Assembly (NCBI GenBank): GCA_011947345.1
Contig: JAAVTG010000051.1
Coordinates: forward strand, 62,001-126,000
DNA from: Phytophthora quininea
Lineage: Eukaryota > Oomycota > Peronosporomycetes > Peronosporales > Peronosporaceae
DNA: 64,000 bases
Direction: 5' to 3'
Below the pieces are notes generated by a model, which saw nothing but the letters and a program-made list of their open reading frames with translations, was not told the origin of the DNA and did no database searches. This document shows positions 32,143-42,674 of the stretch, one piece after another. Position numbers and translations under genes: made by a program. Each line of letters starts with the position of its first letter. The first letter of the stretch is position 1.

Positions 32143-33790
32143 TTGCCGCTCCAACACAGGGCTCAATCCAGCGCTCTTGGCACAACTTCTTCCAGGATAC
32201 GCGTTTGTCGACTTGCTGGTATCCATCACTCGTCAGGGGTACCCTCCCAGTATGGACGGCAGCGGGAACCGACAGCACGACGGCCGCCCCGAAATCACAA
32301 GTCGGCTCAACAATACCTGCCAGCGCTGTTGAGGAGCATTCGTCAGAGCCAAGTCGACGGCACTTACCTGGTCGTCGATGTTAAGAGGCTGGAGCATTGG
32401 GACAACATCCAATGCAGCCCCTTCGGAGCTGCGGAGATAAAAGGGGTCGACTCTCAGGTCGAAATCCGTCCTATTCACGATCTGTCTTACCCAGTCGAGA
32501 CATTCACCAGCGATCAATTATACACAGACTGCGCATCAGATATCATATACACTGGCGTCGTGATCCTAGCCAGACGAATCGAGAGAGCGGTGAGGGACAA
32601 CCCAGGCACAGTGATCAAGTTACTCAAAGGGGACGTAAAGACAGATTTCCACCATTTAATGGTTCACCCGGAACATGTCCATTGGATGGGAGCGACCATA
32701 CCCGAAGAAAACGTGCTCGTGATCGATCTAGCTGCCCCATTGGGATGGTCAGGCTCTCCTACCATTTATGGCGTCTCCGGGCGAGCTATCACAACACTCA
32801 TCAGTTCAAATTCACCAGCTTCAATTCCCGACACCGAGGATAAAGAACCCTTGTTTGGATTCGAATGGGTTCACGACCACGTCTTGGTTGAACCCGATCG
32901 TGCTGATCGACTAGAAATTGCGGAGGCGACGCTGCGCCTTTGCATGCTTGTGGCGTTGGGTCCAACCAGCATCAACGACTCAAAATTCTCATCATGGTGC
33001 ACCGAGTTCCAAGTTCTCGGTCTTATTTGGAACACTACCAATCTCACAGTATCGATGCCCCGAGAAAAAGTGACGGAGTGTCTCGACCGCGTGATGCAGA
33101 TACTAGTGTCCGCGACAGTGACAAAAATCAACTTCAGAAGCTACTAGGCAACCTCAGGCACCTGACCACATGCCTCCGCTCAGCAAAGCCATTTTTCCAG
33201 CATTTACATGCAGTGTGTTCACGGCTGAAGGCGTTCCGGACAGCGCGCATATCCGACGCTTCGCGGCGCGATCTGGAATGGCTCAGATACATCCTGAAGT
33301 ATGGTCACCTTGAAGAGATTCCCCTTCGATTCTTTGGAGCACTTCCCAGTCCCGATATCCATTTATACATGGATGCCTCCAACGCGGGTCTAGCGGTGCT
33401 CCATCCTGCTACCGACGAATTCATCCATTTTACTTTCGACGCTGAAGAAAGCCTGCTCATCCAAACACGTAGAGGCGCCGGGGTTCACAATTAACATTCG
33501 CGAGCATTTTCGCATGGCATTGGCCGCGCTGTGTTGGGGCGAATAAATTCAGAACCACTTCACCATGCCCCACGTGGTTTGCTGGAGCGACAATGCCACC
33601 GCCGTCACGTGGATTAACAGTCTCCAGTCCAAGAATCCATTTTCGCAGGAAATCAACCGCGCCATCGGTCTTGCAGAAGCCGTCTTCAATATTCGACTGT
33701 CGTCGCGGCATCTCCCGGGTTCTTGTAATCGCATGGCTGACGCTGGCTCCCGGGTATCGAGCAAGCTGTTTGCGTCGGTCTGGACTAATT
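32143..33790 (+). pseudogene. Reverse transcriptase - RNase H of the plus-strand YR element
   Basis: DIRS-type RT: VEIRPIHDLSYPV, LLKGDVKTDFHHLMVHPEHV (catalytic Asp; a Phe sits where Ala-Phe is usual), VIDLAAPLGWSGSPTIYG, and FEWVHDHVLVEPD, where the VDD of the active site reads V-H-D. RNase H follows with LYMDASNAGLAVL, INIREHFRMALAALCWGE, CWSDNATAVTW and RHLPGSCNRMADAGSR, so its catalytic residues are present. Frame changes occur near 33130 and 33490, and a stop after CWGE at 33544. The altered RT active site suggests true decay here. Confidence 0.8.
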
Positions 33791-33800
33791 TCTCTCGTAC

Positions 33801-34850
33801 ATGGTGGCAGGTTCCGGTTTCCGATCGCTGGAGGCGAGTTTACAAGGAGTTCTCCACAACTTGCAAGCCAACTCGCTGGCCGCGTCGTCACAACAACAGT
33901 ACAAGTCCGCGTGGGACCAGTGGTGTCGGTGGCGCATCGACATGCACTATTGTCAATGGCTTTCAGCCGACCCGGGACAATCTTCACGACAACTCGTCCT
34001 CTTTGCCATATTCTGCTTCCTGTACAGGTCGTCAGGAGGTAACTCGGTACAAACCATCATGTCCAAGATCAGCGCTATCACGTGGTATCATCGCTGGGAA
34101 CTGAGAATCTCTGTCAAGCTACTTCCCCGCCACGCAATGGCCATCCGCGGCATGCAACGACTTCAACCAGCCCCAGACGCCAGACAACCGATCACAATGG
34201 CAATCCTGCGCGTTCTCCGCAAGCAACTCAATTTCAACTCCGCTCGTGACCTCGTGATATGGGGGACTACGGTCATGGGCTTCTACTTTCTGTTGAGGTG
34301 TGGCGAATATTTCTTCAAGAACAAGCGCCAATATCAAGTTGCAATCCGGCGGTCAGACATGGTTTTCTTCGACGCAAACGGCAATATTTGCGCTACGAAG
34401 ATTGAAGCTGTACGAGTTCAGATCAACTTCTGTGGGAGGAAAAACGGCCAAGGTGGTGTCGGAGCAGTGCGCTCACTAGAGTCTTCCTTGAACCTGTGGT
34501 GCTGCCTCGTTCGTGCTATGTGGTGCTTAATAGAACACCATCGCAAAGTTAGCAACAACCCCGACGAATATCTGTGCAAAATCCACAGCACATGTTTCCT
34601 ACATGACGAAGCATACCAAGGCGGCGGCAGCAACGGCAGGTTACGACCCAAGTCGATTTTCATCGCATTCACTACGGATTGAGGGCGCTACAGCGCTGTT
34701 TGCTGCAAGGGTCGACAGTTTAGTCGTCAGACAGTTTGGTCGCTGGCGGTCGTCAGTCTTCGAGACGTATACGAGAATCGACAGCAATACGACGGAAGCG
34801 ATGGCGGAGTTGATAGTTGGATCAGCTTGCCCCTGCTTGGTTTGCCACCA
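33801..34850 (+). pseudogene. Tyrosine recombinase of the plus-strand YR element
   Basis: N-terminal SSQQQYKSAWDQWCRW and FAIFCFLYRSSGGNSVQTI core-binding region, catalytic Arg in FYFLLRCGEYFF, Lys in FCGRKNGQGG, HSLR in FSSHSLRIEGATALF, Trp in FGRWRSS and Tyr in FETYTRID. The frame changes near 34630 between Arg/Lys and HSLR. All catalytic residues are present in the summed frames. Confidence 0.82.
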
Positions 34851-34853
34851 TTC

Positions 34854-35161
34854 TCATGGGTTACCTCCTCGCCACACCCGGGCAGGAGGCGGCATCAATA
34901 CAAGCGGTTTTGCGCGCTCAACCGCTACCGAAATAGGTGGAGTCGGCAACGGAATGCTGGCGGAGATGGAATGCCAAATCATCGAGAGTCCGTAGGTGTC
35001 CATGGTCAGTAGTGTCTGGGACCAGCCACGTGTTAGTAAATGAAATACAGCCATACACGTTGCTTCAGCGGAGAGGCTGGAGCCAGCGTCAGCTCTGTTG
35101 TTTGATGACCCGGCGATATGACGGGCCGAAAATCGGAGTCCTAGAAATGACTTCCAATACC
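34854..35161 (-). pseudogene. RNase H C-terminal half of the minus-strand YR retrotransposon
   Basis: The minus-strand reading starts right at the gypsy insertion site: WKSFLGLRFSARHIAG, then NNRADAGSSLS, the end of a DIRS-type RNase H, followed by a Pro-rich linker that stops at 34854. The first half of the same domain is on the other side of the gypsy element (42670 onwards). Confidence 0.85.
35157..35161. repeat. 5-bp target-site duplication of the gypsy element, left copy
   Basis: ATACC, identical to 42670-42674. Confidence 0.8.
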
Positions 35162-35509
35162 TGCAGCGGGGCTGCGTAGCAGTGCACATGCACAGAGGAA
35201 GACGTAGGACTCCCAAATCTGTCTCTTTAGGCGTCCCGCCTTCGTTTCTATACAAGAACCAAGTACAGTCCCGTAACTAGGACTCGCAGAGTCAGTGTCC
35301 CTCAAAACAAGGACAACACTAATTAACTGCAGAAATAGAACTGACTTGAATTGCTTATCTGACCTTTGCTGTAAATGTATAGACTAAACTATGTGGCATA
35401 GTTAATCTAAGAGATATGCAAATGAGTGGTGGAGAACCAAATGACTACACTATGGCTACATAACCAGAGAGTCTACACACGGTTATGACTTTCGTGAAAC
35501 CCCGTTACA
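35162..35509 (-). repeat. 3' LTR of the gypsy element
   Basis: Plus-strand TG...CA ends (TGCAGCGG...GTTACA). It is nearly identical to the right LTR from 35260 onwards and more diverged in the first 80 bp. Confidence 0.85.
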
Positions 35510-35520
35510 CCCTCCCCATC
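35510..35520 (-). other. Polypurine tract
   Basis: GATGGGGAGGG on the minus strand directly before the 3' LTR: the primer site for plus-strand DNA synthesis. Confidence 0.8.
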
Positions 35521-36874
35521 AAACCGTGGGCACACCGAGTCCACGCTGGTGTAGTCACCTCAGCGAGGTCATGGCTCTAAGAGTCCCTTATGGCGAACTG
35601 CAGCGGCTGCTGCCTCAGTGCCTCGCACTCCAAGATCGTTAGATCTCTGCGGCCCCGCCTCAGGGTGACTACTGGTCAGGCTGACCAACAGTCGCCATTC
35701 GTGCTGGTCACAGCACACCCGAGCTTTGCTCGCCGAGCGCCTCACGTTTAGCGCCTAGCGCTTCGCCCCAGGGGCCAGCTCACAGCTGCGTGAAGGTCCA
35801 CGACCTGCCTGCTGGAGGCACTGAGCTATTGGCTCGCGCGCCCGCACCACCGGACCTCGCTGCCCTTACGGGGTCAGCGCGCAGCTTCGCTGCCCCTGAA
35901 GAGGTCTACCACGGTGTGGTGATACTCGGCGAGCTTCGTGGGGCTCGCAAGAGCTAGCAGCATCGCTGCGGGTGCTGATGACACCTCATGGAACCGCTGC
36001 TGTGGTGGACGACGTCCTCCAGCGATGCTGGGCGATGTGAGGTTCGAACCCTCCATCAACAGACTTCCTCAGTGAGCACTAGCTACTCGGCCACGCGTTG
36101 TGGTACCCCGAGCACTGGATAACGTCCACCACTCGTCCTTGGACGAACGACTAAGGCTCACGGCCTCAGCCAACCTGGCTTGCTCAACGAGCGCTGAAGG
36201 CCACGCCGCATGGCGTAGCACTCGCACCGAGTGCAAAACAAATGGACATTGAGGTGCTCAAACCCTCGATCACCACAACAAGCTCCGAGAGCACAACCCA
36301 CTAAGCCACGCTAGCTACAGTATGGATGGACGAAGTCCGATAGCAACACGGTTACTTGGCATGCTCGCCTCGTCCCCGCTCCCATCAAGAGCGACACTAG
36401 CTATGCCACGCAAGTGGCTAAAGCCAACGGACGATGTCCGGGAGCAAAACGTTGCTCGGTGGACGGAGTCCGCACAGGGTTTGAACCCTCGGTCAATAGC
36501 GTCGGCTCCACGAGCACCGACGACTACGCCACTTGTGGCACTGTGCGGACAATGTCCGGCAGCAAAAGGAGGCGCTGCATGCGAGCGCCCTCGGCGGAGT
36601 TTGAACGCTCCATCAGTTGCGTGAGCTCCTAGAGCTCCAACGACTAAGCCATATGCCCATGGCATCGTTATCCACGGTGGCCTTGCCACTAACTCGATGA
36701 TTCCACATCGTATTCGGCTCGACGAGCCCAGCCACACGTCACCGACGTGGACTTCGCTTCCATTGCATGGAGCAATAGGTGAGGCGCCCTTACGAGCGCA
36801 ACACCCGCTCATGCTGCCTGCGCAGCGGTTTCGGACCAGAGCCTGAGCTCAGCGTCTGATCCACTCGCCCCCAC
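35521..36874 (-). other. Noncoding pol-3'LTR interval with tRNA-like tandem modules
   Basis: No ORF of the element is seen. On the minus strand at least four segments show a tRNA-like A box followed 40-50 nt later by a B box: TGGCCGAGTAGCTAGTGC with GGTTCGAACC (about 36100-36040); TGGCTTAGTGGG with GGGTTTGAGC (about 36310-36250); GTGGCGTAGTCGTCGG with GGGTTCAAACCC (about 36535-36475); TGGCTTAGTCGTTGG with GCGTTCAAACTCC (about 36655-36597). Between them the motif GGACRATGTCCGG-AGCAAAA recurs at about 36328 (variant), 36430 and 36546. These look like degenerate tRNA-derived tandem repeats rather than functional tRNA genes. Confidence 0.5.
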
Positions 36875-37303
36875 CTAGTGGGAGTCGCGATGCGACCGCA
36901 TCCGCGGCCGGTGGCCCTGTTGACGCACCTGATCACAGCGATCAAAGGCGTCAACGACGTCAGGGCAATCTTGCCGGAGGGGAACCTCAAACTCCCATGA
37001 GTTCTGTGAATGTGGATACCCACGCCACTTCACAAGGTACTGAGTACGTCCTCTGCGACGTCGTCGCGCAAGGAGTTGCTCCACATGATAGTGGAGCTCT
37101 CCATTCTCATCGAGAAGAGTTAAGGGTGGACGGCGGTCCGCCTGCCTTCCAGCAGGTGCCGATGTCGGCGATGCAGCTCCACGAGCTATTGCCGGATCAG
37201 GATCCGGGTCGTGATGACCGCTCACAGCCCCATGGGCAGGAGGCACACGGGTCTGCTACGTTGGCAACGGTGCTAGCGCTTCCGCGCTTACCCCTGCGGG
37301 GTC
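36875..37303 (-). pseudogene. Chromodomain of the gypsy element
   Basis: In the same frame as the end of integrase but separated by two stops (after LLKPY and about 24 codons later). Chromodomain: HYHVEQLLARRRRRGRTQY, LVKWRGYPHSQNSWEFEV, then VVDAFDRC. It would tether integrase to methylated histone in chromoviruses. The stops are not of the homopolymer kind seen elsewhere in the window. Confidence 0.8.
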
Positions 37304-40300
37304 TCAGTACGGCTTGAGCAAGCCCACGTAGAACACCGGGTGTCTTCTCATCTTCGCTGGAAGATTGAGTGTATACGCTAGGCCCTTCTTGGCCACGACC
37401 TTAAACGGTCCAATGAACCGTGGACGCAGCTTCGTCTTGAAGACGGCCGACACGGCGTGCGTGGGGAGGTTCTTCGCGTTGAGTAACACGAGGTCCCCGA
37501 CCTTGAACTCCCACACGTTGCCTCTGCCGTTAGCATCGGCGTGTTCCTTCTGAACATCTTGGCTTTCAGCCCTCGTGTCGCGCACACTGCGTAAGACGCT
37601 CAACCTCGTCGAGAGGAAGTCGTCGACTTGCTTGCGCACCGCAAGAGGGCTGATATCAGCAAGCTCGGGAGCTATCCCTCCCCCACCAAGCCCGTGACCA
37701 CGGAGTGGTGGGGAAAGGGGACCCGTGGGTGCGCTAAGCCGTTCACATAGAACGGAGTGAAGCCTGTAGAGGCATGCACTGCATTGTTCAATCCACATTC
37801 GACAAGCAAGAGCATGGCGCTCCACTGCGTAGGAGTTTCAGCGCACACGCTGCGCAAGACGTCCTCGATGACGCGATTGACGCGTTCGGTCTGACCGTCG
37901 GTATGGGGATGATCCGCTGTGGACATGTCCAGTCGTGTGCCTAGCACCTTGAAGACGGACGTCCAGAACTTCCCCGTGAAGCGCAGATCTCGATCCGAGA
38001 CGATCGTCCCCGGCAGCCCGTGCTGCCCAAAGACGTGATCGATGAACAGCGAGGCTGTACCCTCTCCATCAATGGAGTCCGGCACTGCCGCTAAGCGAAC
38101 CATCTTGCTCAATCGGTCGACAAAGACCACAATGCCCGTGTTGCCCGCCGAGTCCTTCGGCAGGCCAAACACAAAGTCCATACTCATGGACTGCCAACAC
38201 CCACTGGGTACAGGCAAGCTCGCCAAAGGCGCTGCCGCATGCGGCGCGGGTTTGACCCGTTGACACGTCTCACACGTGCGCACATATGTGCTGACCCACT
38301 TGTACAGCTTGGGCCACCAGAACATGAAGCTCACCGAGCTGTAGGTCTTCTCGCGACCCAGGTGGCCGCTCGTGGGAGCGTCGTGAGCCTCATGAAGTAT
38401 TCGATACTTGAGGTCCTCACCATGAGGCACCACGACACGTGGAGGGTCGTCGGGACCCGTGCTGTAATACAGCATGCCGCCATCGCAGGTATAGCGATGC
38501 AGCCTCGCCCGCAAGCGCCCAGACACTTCTGCCTTCGAGTCCTTGAACTCGTCGCTCCCCAGAGCGCGCAGCAAAGCGACGCAGGACTCGTCCTGTGCAT
38601 ACGCTGCTCGGGTCAAATCCGTCACCGACGACGTCACCATCGTGACATGAGAAAGCTCATAGTCCGGCTGGCGCGACAGCGCATCAGCCAGGACGTTCTG
38701 CCTGCCAGGCTTGTACTTCACCTCGAAGTTATACTCCGCAAAGAAGGAGAGCCATCGGGCCATTCTCTGCGAGAGGTGAGGCGACTGTGTCGCAGTGCGT
38801 AGTGACGCATGATCCGTGAAGATCACGAACGGCTTTGAGCCGAGCAGGTGCACCCTGAACTTGACGAGAGCGTACTTTATCGCAAGTAGCTCCTTCTCGT
38901 GAACTGGATAGTTCTTCTCCGCAGCTTTAAGCTGAAGAGACTCAAACGCGATCACGCGTTCACGCCCCTCGGCATCCGCTTGAAGCAAAGCGCAGCCGAT
39001 GGCAAAATCGGAAGCGTCACAAACGACACTGAACGGACGATCGGGGTCCGGCAGCGCCAGTATCGGCGCCTGCAGGAGACTCTCCTTGATCTGCGCAAAC
39101 GCAGCCTCGTGCTCAGCACGCCAACACCAGTCCGCATCCTTCTTAAGGAGATTGGACAATGGCCTAGCCAGCTCAGCGTAGTTTTCGCTATACTTGTGCA
39201 AGTAATTGGCGAGGCCAAGCCACTTGCGAAGGTCCTTCTGGTTCAAAGGAACCGGCCAGTCCACTATGGCCTTGACCTTGGCAGGATCTGCCCGCAAGCC
39301 ACGCTTCCCGATGAAGCAGCCGAGGAAGGGAATCTCCTCGGCACCAAAGACACATTTGTCTACGTTGGCATACAACTTGTTCGTGCGCATGCACTCGAGC
39401 ACCGCTCGCAGATGCTCCACGTGCATCTCGACGTCAGTCTTTCCGTGCTCAGCACGACTATGGACGAAGATGTCGTCAAAGTATGTCTGTGCATACGCCC
39501 GATGGGGCCGGAATAGCTCCGTCACAAGACGATTGAACGTCGCTGGCGCGTTCGACAGCCCTTGGGGCATAACGAGCCACTCCCGGAGCATACCGCTCGG
39601 TGTGCTCACCGCTGTCAGCGGCACATCGCTCGCTCGCATGAGCAGTTGGAAATAGCCATCGACTAGGTCGAGCGCGCTATACATGGTACAGCCAACCATG
39701 TTGTTCTGGAGTGCATCCTTTCTAGCAACCGGCGTCTGCGCCGGAATCGTGGCTGCGTTCAGCTTATTGAAAGCATGAACAATGCGCCACTTGCCATTAG
39801 GCTTTCTGACACAGAACGTCGGCGTGGAGTGCGGAGACTTGCTCTCACGCACAAGCCCTGCCGCGTGCTTAGCACGGAAGAAGGCGTCAATGACGTCGCA
39901 CTGCTCTTTCGGCAAGGGCCACTGGCGTGTGACGCAGTACTTCGTTCCGGGAACCAAGTCAATTTCATGACGGACCCCTCGGTCAGGAGGGAGGCCAATA
40001 GGTGGCTCCTTTGAGACAACGTCTCCATACTCCTTCAGCAAAGGATAGAAGGGGTCAGTCGGGTCCTTTAGAATCGCTGACCCACTCCGCGCATTCAATG
40101 GTTTCTTGGTCTCGACCAAGACCGACTCGTCCACGAGGGACGACGAGTTCAACTCGTCTTCGGGTGGAATGATGACCACTTGGGCAAGCTCGCCATCCTT
40201 CAGTGCCTTTCCAAACTCGGCGACGAACATCTCGTCCAGCTCCAAGAGCTCGCCAATACTTGGCAGGTCATCGAGGTGAATACCTCCATCGACCGCACCC

Positions 40301-41253
40301 GTCACTCCGTCGGCGAGAGTGTAGAACTGTTCACAGCTCGGTCGCGGAGCGCCGCTAGAGGCGGGCGGCGCCATCGACGCTATAGACACCTTGTGTCGCG
40401 CACGCCGTGCTTTTCGACGTCTACGCCTCACCGAGGCCCGTCCAGGCGCGCTCTCGCCGCCTCCCGAAGGAGGATTCGCCCGAGGGGCGGCACGTGAAGC
40501 GCCGCGAGATCTTTGATCACGGTCGTCACTCGCCGCAGTCGATGTAACAGCCTTCAAAGAAGGCTCAGTGTCCGAGACACTCAGCGACTCGCTCGGTCTA
40601 CGACCGCAGCCACTCGACGGAGTTCGTACCGCCGCACAACTATCAGCCCTCAAAGGCTTTGCAGGACTACAGTCCTTCACGGTGCCGTCCACCAACTCGG
40701 ACACACTGACATCCAGCACCATGACCGACTCGGCCCAGTGCTCGCGCCAATAGCGTCTCTGCTTTCTAGCAGAGGTGGGTTCATGACCCGCCAAAACTCC
40801 GCTAGGAGAGATGCGCGTAGCGCCCAAGGTCTTCGACCGCCAATCGATCCATGGCTCGTGGCGCTCCAGCCACGCCATGCCAAGGATGAGGTCGTACCTC
40901 GAATCCAGGTCAAGGACCAGACAGCGTTCTACGCTATCGAAGTCCAAGAACTTCAGCCCAAGGTCCATCGGGACCCTCGGCACCATGACACAGGCCCCCG
41001 TCGCGAGACGGACAGTGACCGTGTCACCACTTTGCTCTTGAAGAGCCTCAGCGTAGCGCTGGCTACCTTGAACGGTGGAGCGTCTGACATAGTTGCCAGA
41101 CGCCCCAGAGTCTATCAAGACTACCCACGGCTTGTCGAAGCCCTTCACGTCCGCCAGGACGACCAGCAAGCCCGGCTTGCATACACGTTCCGTGTTATAG
41201 AGCACGGAGCTCTTCGGGGCTGAGCCCTGCTGCCTCTCCCTTCCCACAGGCAC
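37304..41253 (-). CDS. Gypsy Pol: protease, reverse transcriptase, RNase H, integrase
   Basis: A long open frame, 41253-37672 (1193 aa), then the 37825-37304 frame, joined by one extra G in the GGGGG run near 37680. Protease VVLIDSGASGNYV (residues about 44-56). RT WRIVHAFNKLNAATIP, YSALDLVDGYFQL, MPQGLSNAPATFN, QTYFDDIFVHS (about residue 590). RNase H FSVVCDASDFAIGCALLQ (about 738) and NVLADALSR. Integrase zinc finger H-x-C-x2-C (HLGREKTY...CETCQRVKP) and catalytic MDFVFG, IVSDRDLRF, HTDGQTERVNRVIED, then the GDLVLLNAKNLP C-terminal domain. All catalytic residues are present. The start at 41253 overlaps nothing of gag (which stops at 41292 in another frame), so Pol may be made by frameshift or reinitiation. 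Confidence 0.95.
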
Positions 41254-41291
41254 AACATAACTCAGTTCTTCCCCAGTAGGCCGCCCCGCGC

Positions 41292-42264
41292 CTACTGGGA
41301 GTTAGCGTTTCCCTGCGCCGAGCCTGCTTGGCTCTCGGCAGGGGTGCGGCCGGGTCGGCCGGAGCGCTGCCTGCGCAGAGGGCATGTCAGCCTCAAGTGG
41401 CGGGTGCTCCCGCACACATAGCATCGCCGGATGCCTGCTCGCTGCTCAGCAGCTCTGAGATCCTCGGCTTCATCCTCAGCATAGCTGAGGTCCATGGGCT
41501 CAGGATCATTCGATCCGGAAGAGCTGGTGTTGGCACCGACTCGAGACAACTTAAAGTTGAACACGGCATTTAATGCCACACTAACGGCCTTCTCAAAGTC
41601 GGCCGGGCTCTGATGGAATACTTCCGTGCGAGCCACTCCAGCTCGGAGCCCTTCCATGAAGACGGTCACGGTGACCACCTCGGGTAGAGGGTCGGCAGCC
41701 ATGCCAGCAATGAGCGTTCGTAGCTCTTGGACATAGTCCACCAAATCCTTCTTACCATGGTGGGTGGCAAGGAAGCGTGACCTCACGCGATACGCCTGGT
41801 TAGGCGGTGAGAACACCTGCAGGAGCTTCTCCTTCAGCTCCTTCCAGGTCGGGAAGGCCCTATCGACAGACGTCCCCGACGTCAAGGCCCATTCTCTCGC
41901 TCGCCCTTCGAGCTTAGAGATCGCAAGCGCCACGCGCTGGTTCTCCACTTGGAGCATGGCCGAACCCATGGCCATCTCGACCTCTCTGGTCCACAACAGG
42001 AGGTTCTCCCCTCCTTCCCCGAGAAGGTCTTCACGCTCACCGAGAGCGGCTTCTCCCGCTGAGGGGCGCTGCAGCAGCGACACGCTGTTGGATATGCTCC
42101 AACATAGCATTCTCGTACTTCGAGAACACCACAAGGTGCGCCGTCACGGCGTCAGGTCCTTGTGATGCAAGGAGAGCCATGCCCTCAGGGCCCAGCAAGG
42201 ACGCAAGCTTATTAAGCGTGTCCTGCTGACTTGGAGTCAGGTATGCGAACGCTGCTTGCTCCAT
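41292..42264 (-). CDS. Gypsy Gag with CCHC zinc knuckle, frameshifted
   Basis: Start ATG 42264 (MEQAAFAYLTPSQQD). The first frame runs to 42037, then a shift near 42080 leads into 42134-41292. The core contains a retrotransposon gag motif (ENQRVALAISKLEGRAREWA, TWKELKEKLLQVFSPPNQ, LVDYVQELRTLIAG) and ends in one CCHC knuckle, CYVCGSTRHLRLTCPL. It forms the virus-like particle shell and binds RNA. The leader between 5' LTR and ATG is very short (about 45 nt). Confidence 0.88.
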
Positions 42265-42311
42265 CCTCACAGAGGTTCAGTCGACGACTCAGGAGTAGGA
42301 TTGACTACAAG

Positions 42312-42669
42312 TGCTACCAGGAGTACCGGGCTGCGTAGCGGTGCACGTGCACAGAGAAAGACGTAGGACTCCCCGAGTCAGTGTCCCTTGGCGTCCCGCC
42401 TTCGGTTCTATACAAGAACCAAGTACAGTCCCGTAACTAGGACTCGCAGAGTCAGTGTCCCTCAAAACAAGGACAACACTAATTAACTGCAGAAATAGAA
42501 CTGACTTGAATTGCTTATCTGACCTTTGCTGTAAATGTATAGACTAAACTATGTGACATAGTTAATCTAAGAGATATGCAAATGAGTGGTGGAGAACCAA
42601 ATGGCTACACTATGGCTACATAGCCAGAAAGTCTACACACGGTTATGACTTTCGTGTAACCCTGTTACA
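42312..42669 (-). repeat. 5' LTR of the gypsy element
   Basis: Matches 35162-35509 from the shared GGGCTGCGTAGC onward. The exact inner boundary is uncertain (42312-42321). The outer end is GTTACA followed by ATACC. The leader reads TGGTAGCACTTG inward, possibly the primer-binding site. Confidence 0.8.
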
Positions 42670-42674
42670 ATACC
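42670..42674. repeat. 5-bp target-site duplication, right copy
   Basis: ATACC, as at 35157-35161. Removing the element and one copy restores a continuous RNase H reading frame across the site. Confidence 0.8.

Larger units (their letters stand above)
32070..34850 (+). mobile_element. Plus-strand DIRS/Ngaro-type YR retrotransposon, 5'-incomplete
   Basis: RT, RNase H and tyrosine recombinase in one direction, without a recognisable Gag or terminal repeats. Both sides are flanked by minus-strand sequence of another YR retrotransposon (RNase H tail to the right, recombinase to the left), so it seems to be nested in that element. Boundaries are approximate. Confidence 0.65.
35162..42669 (-). mobile_element. 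Ty3/gypsy LTR retrotransposon (chromovirus)
   Basis: A 7.5-kb element with two LTRs of about 350 bp, gag, pol in the order protease-RT-RNase H-integrase, and a chromodomain; TSD ATACC. It lies inside the RNase H domain of the minus-strand YR retrotransposon. The LTRs differ at several positions and by small indels, so the insertion is not brand new. A noncoding stretch of about 1.35 kb separates the chromodomain from the 3' LTR. Confidence 0.93.

Noticed and set aside
36030..36670. Functional tRNA genes
   Set aside because: A and B boxes are present, but acceptor and anticodon stems do not pair well; treated as tRNA-like repeats.
38239..41223. Several plus-strand ORFs of 75-236 aa
   Set aside because: Antisense to the gypsy Pol frame, which has all catalytic motifs.
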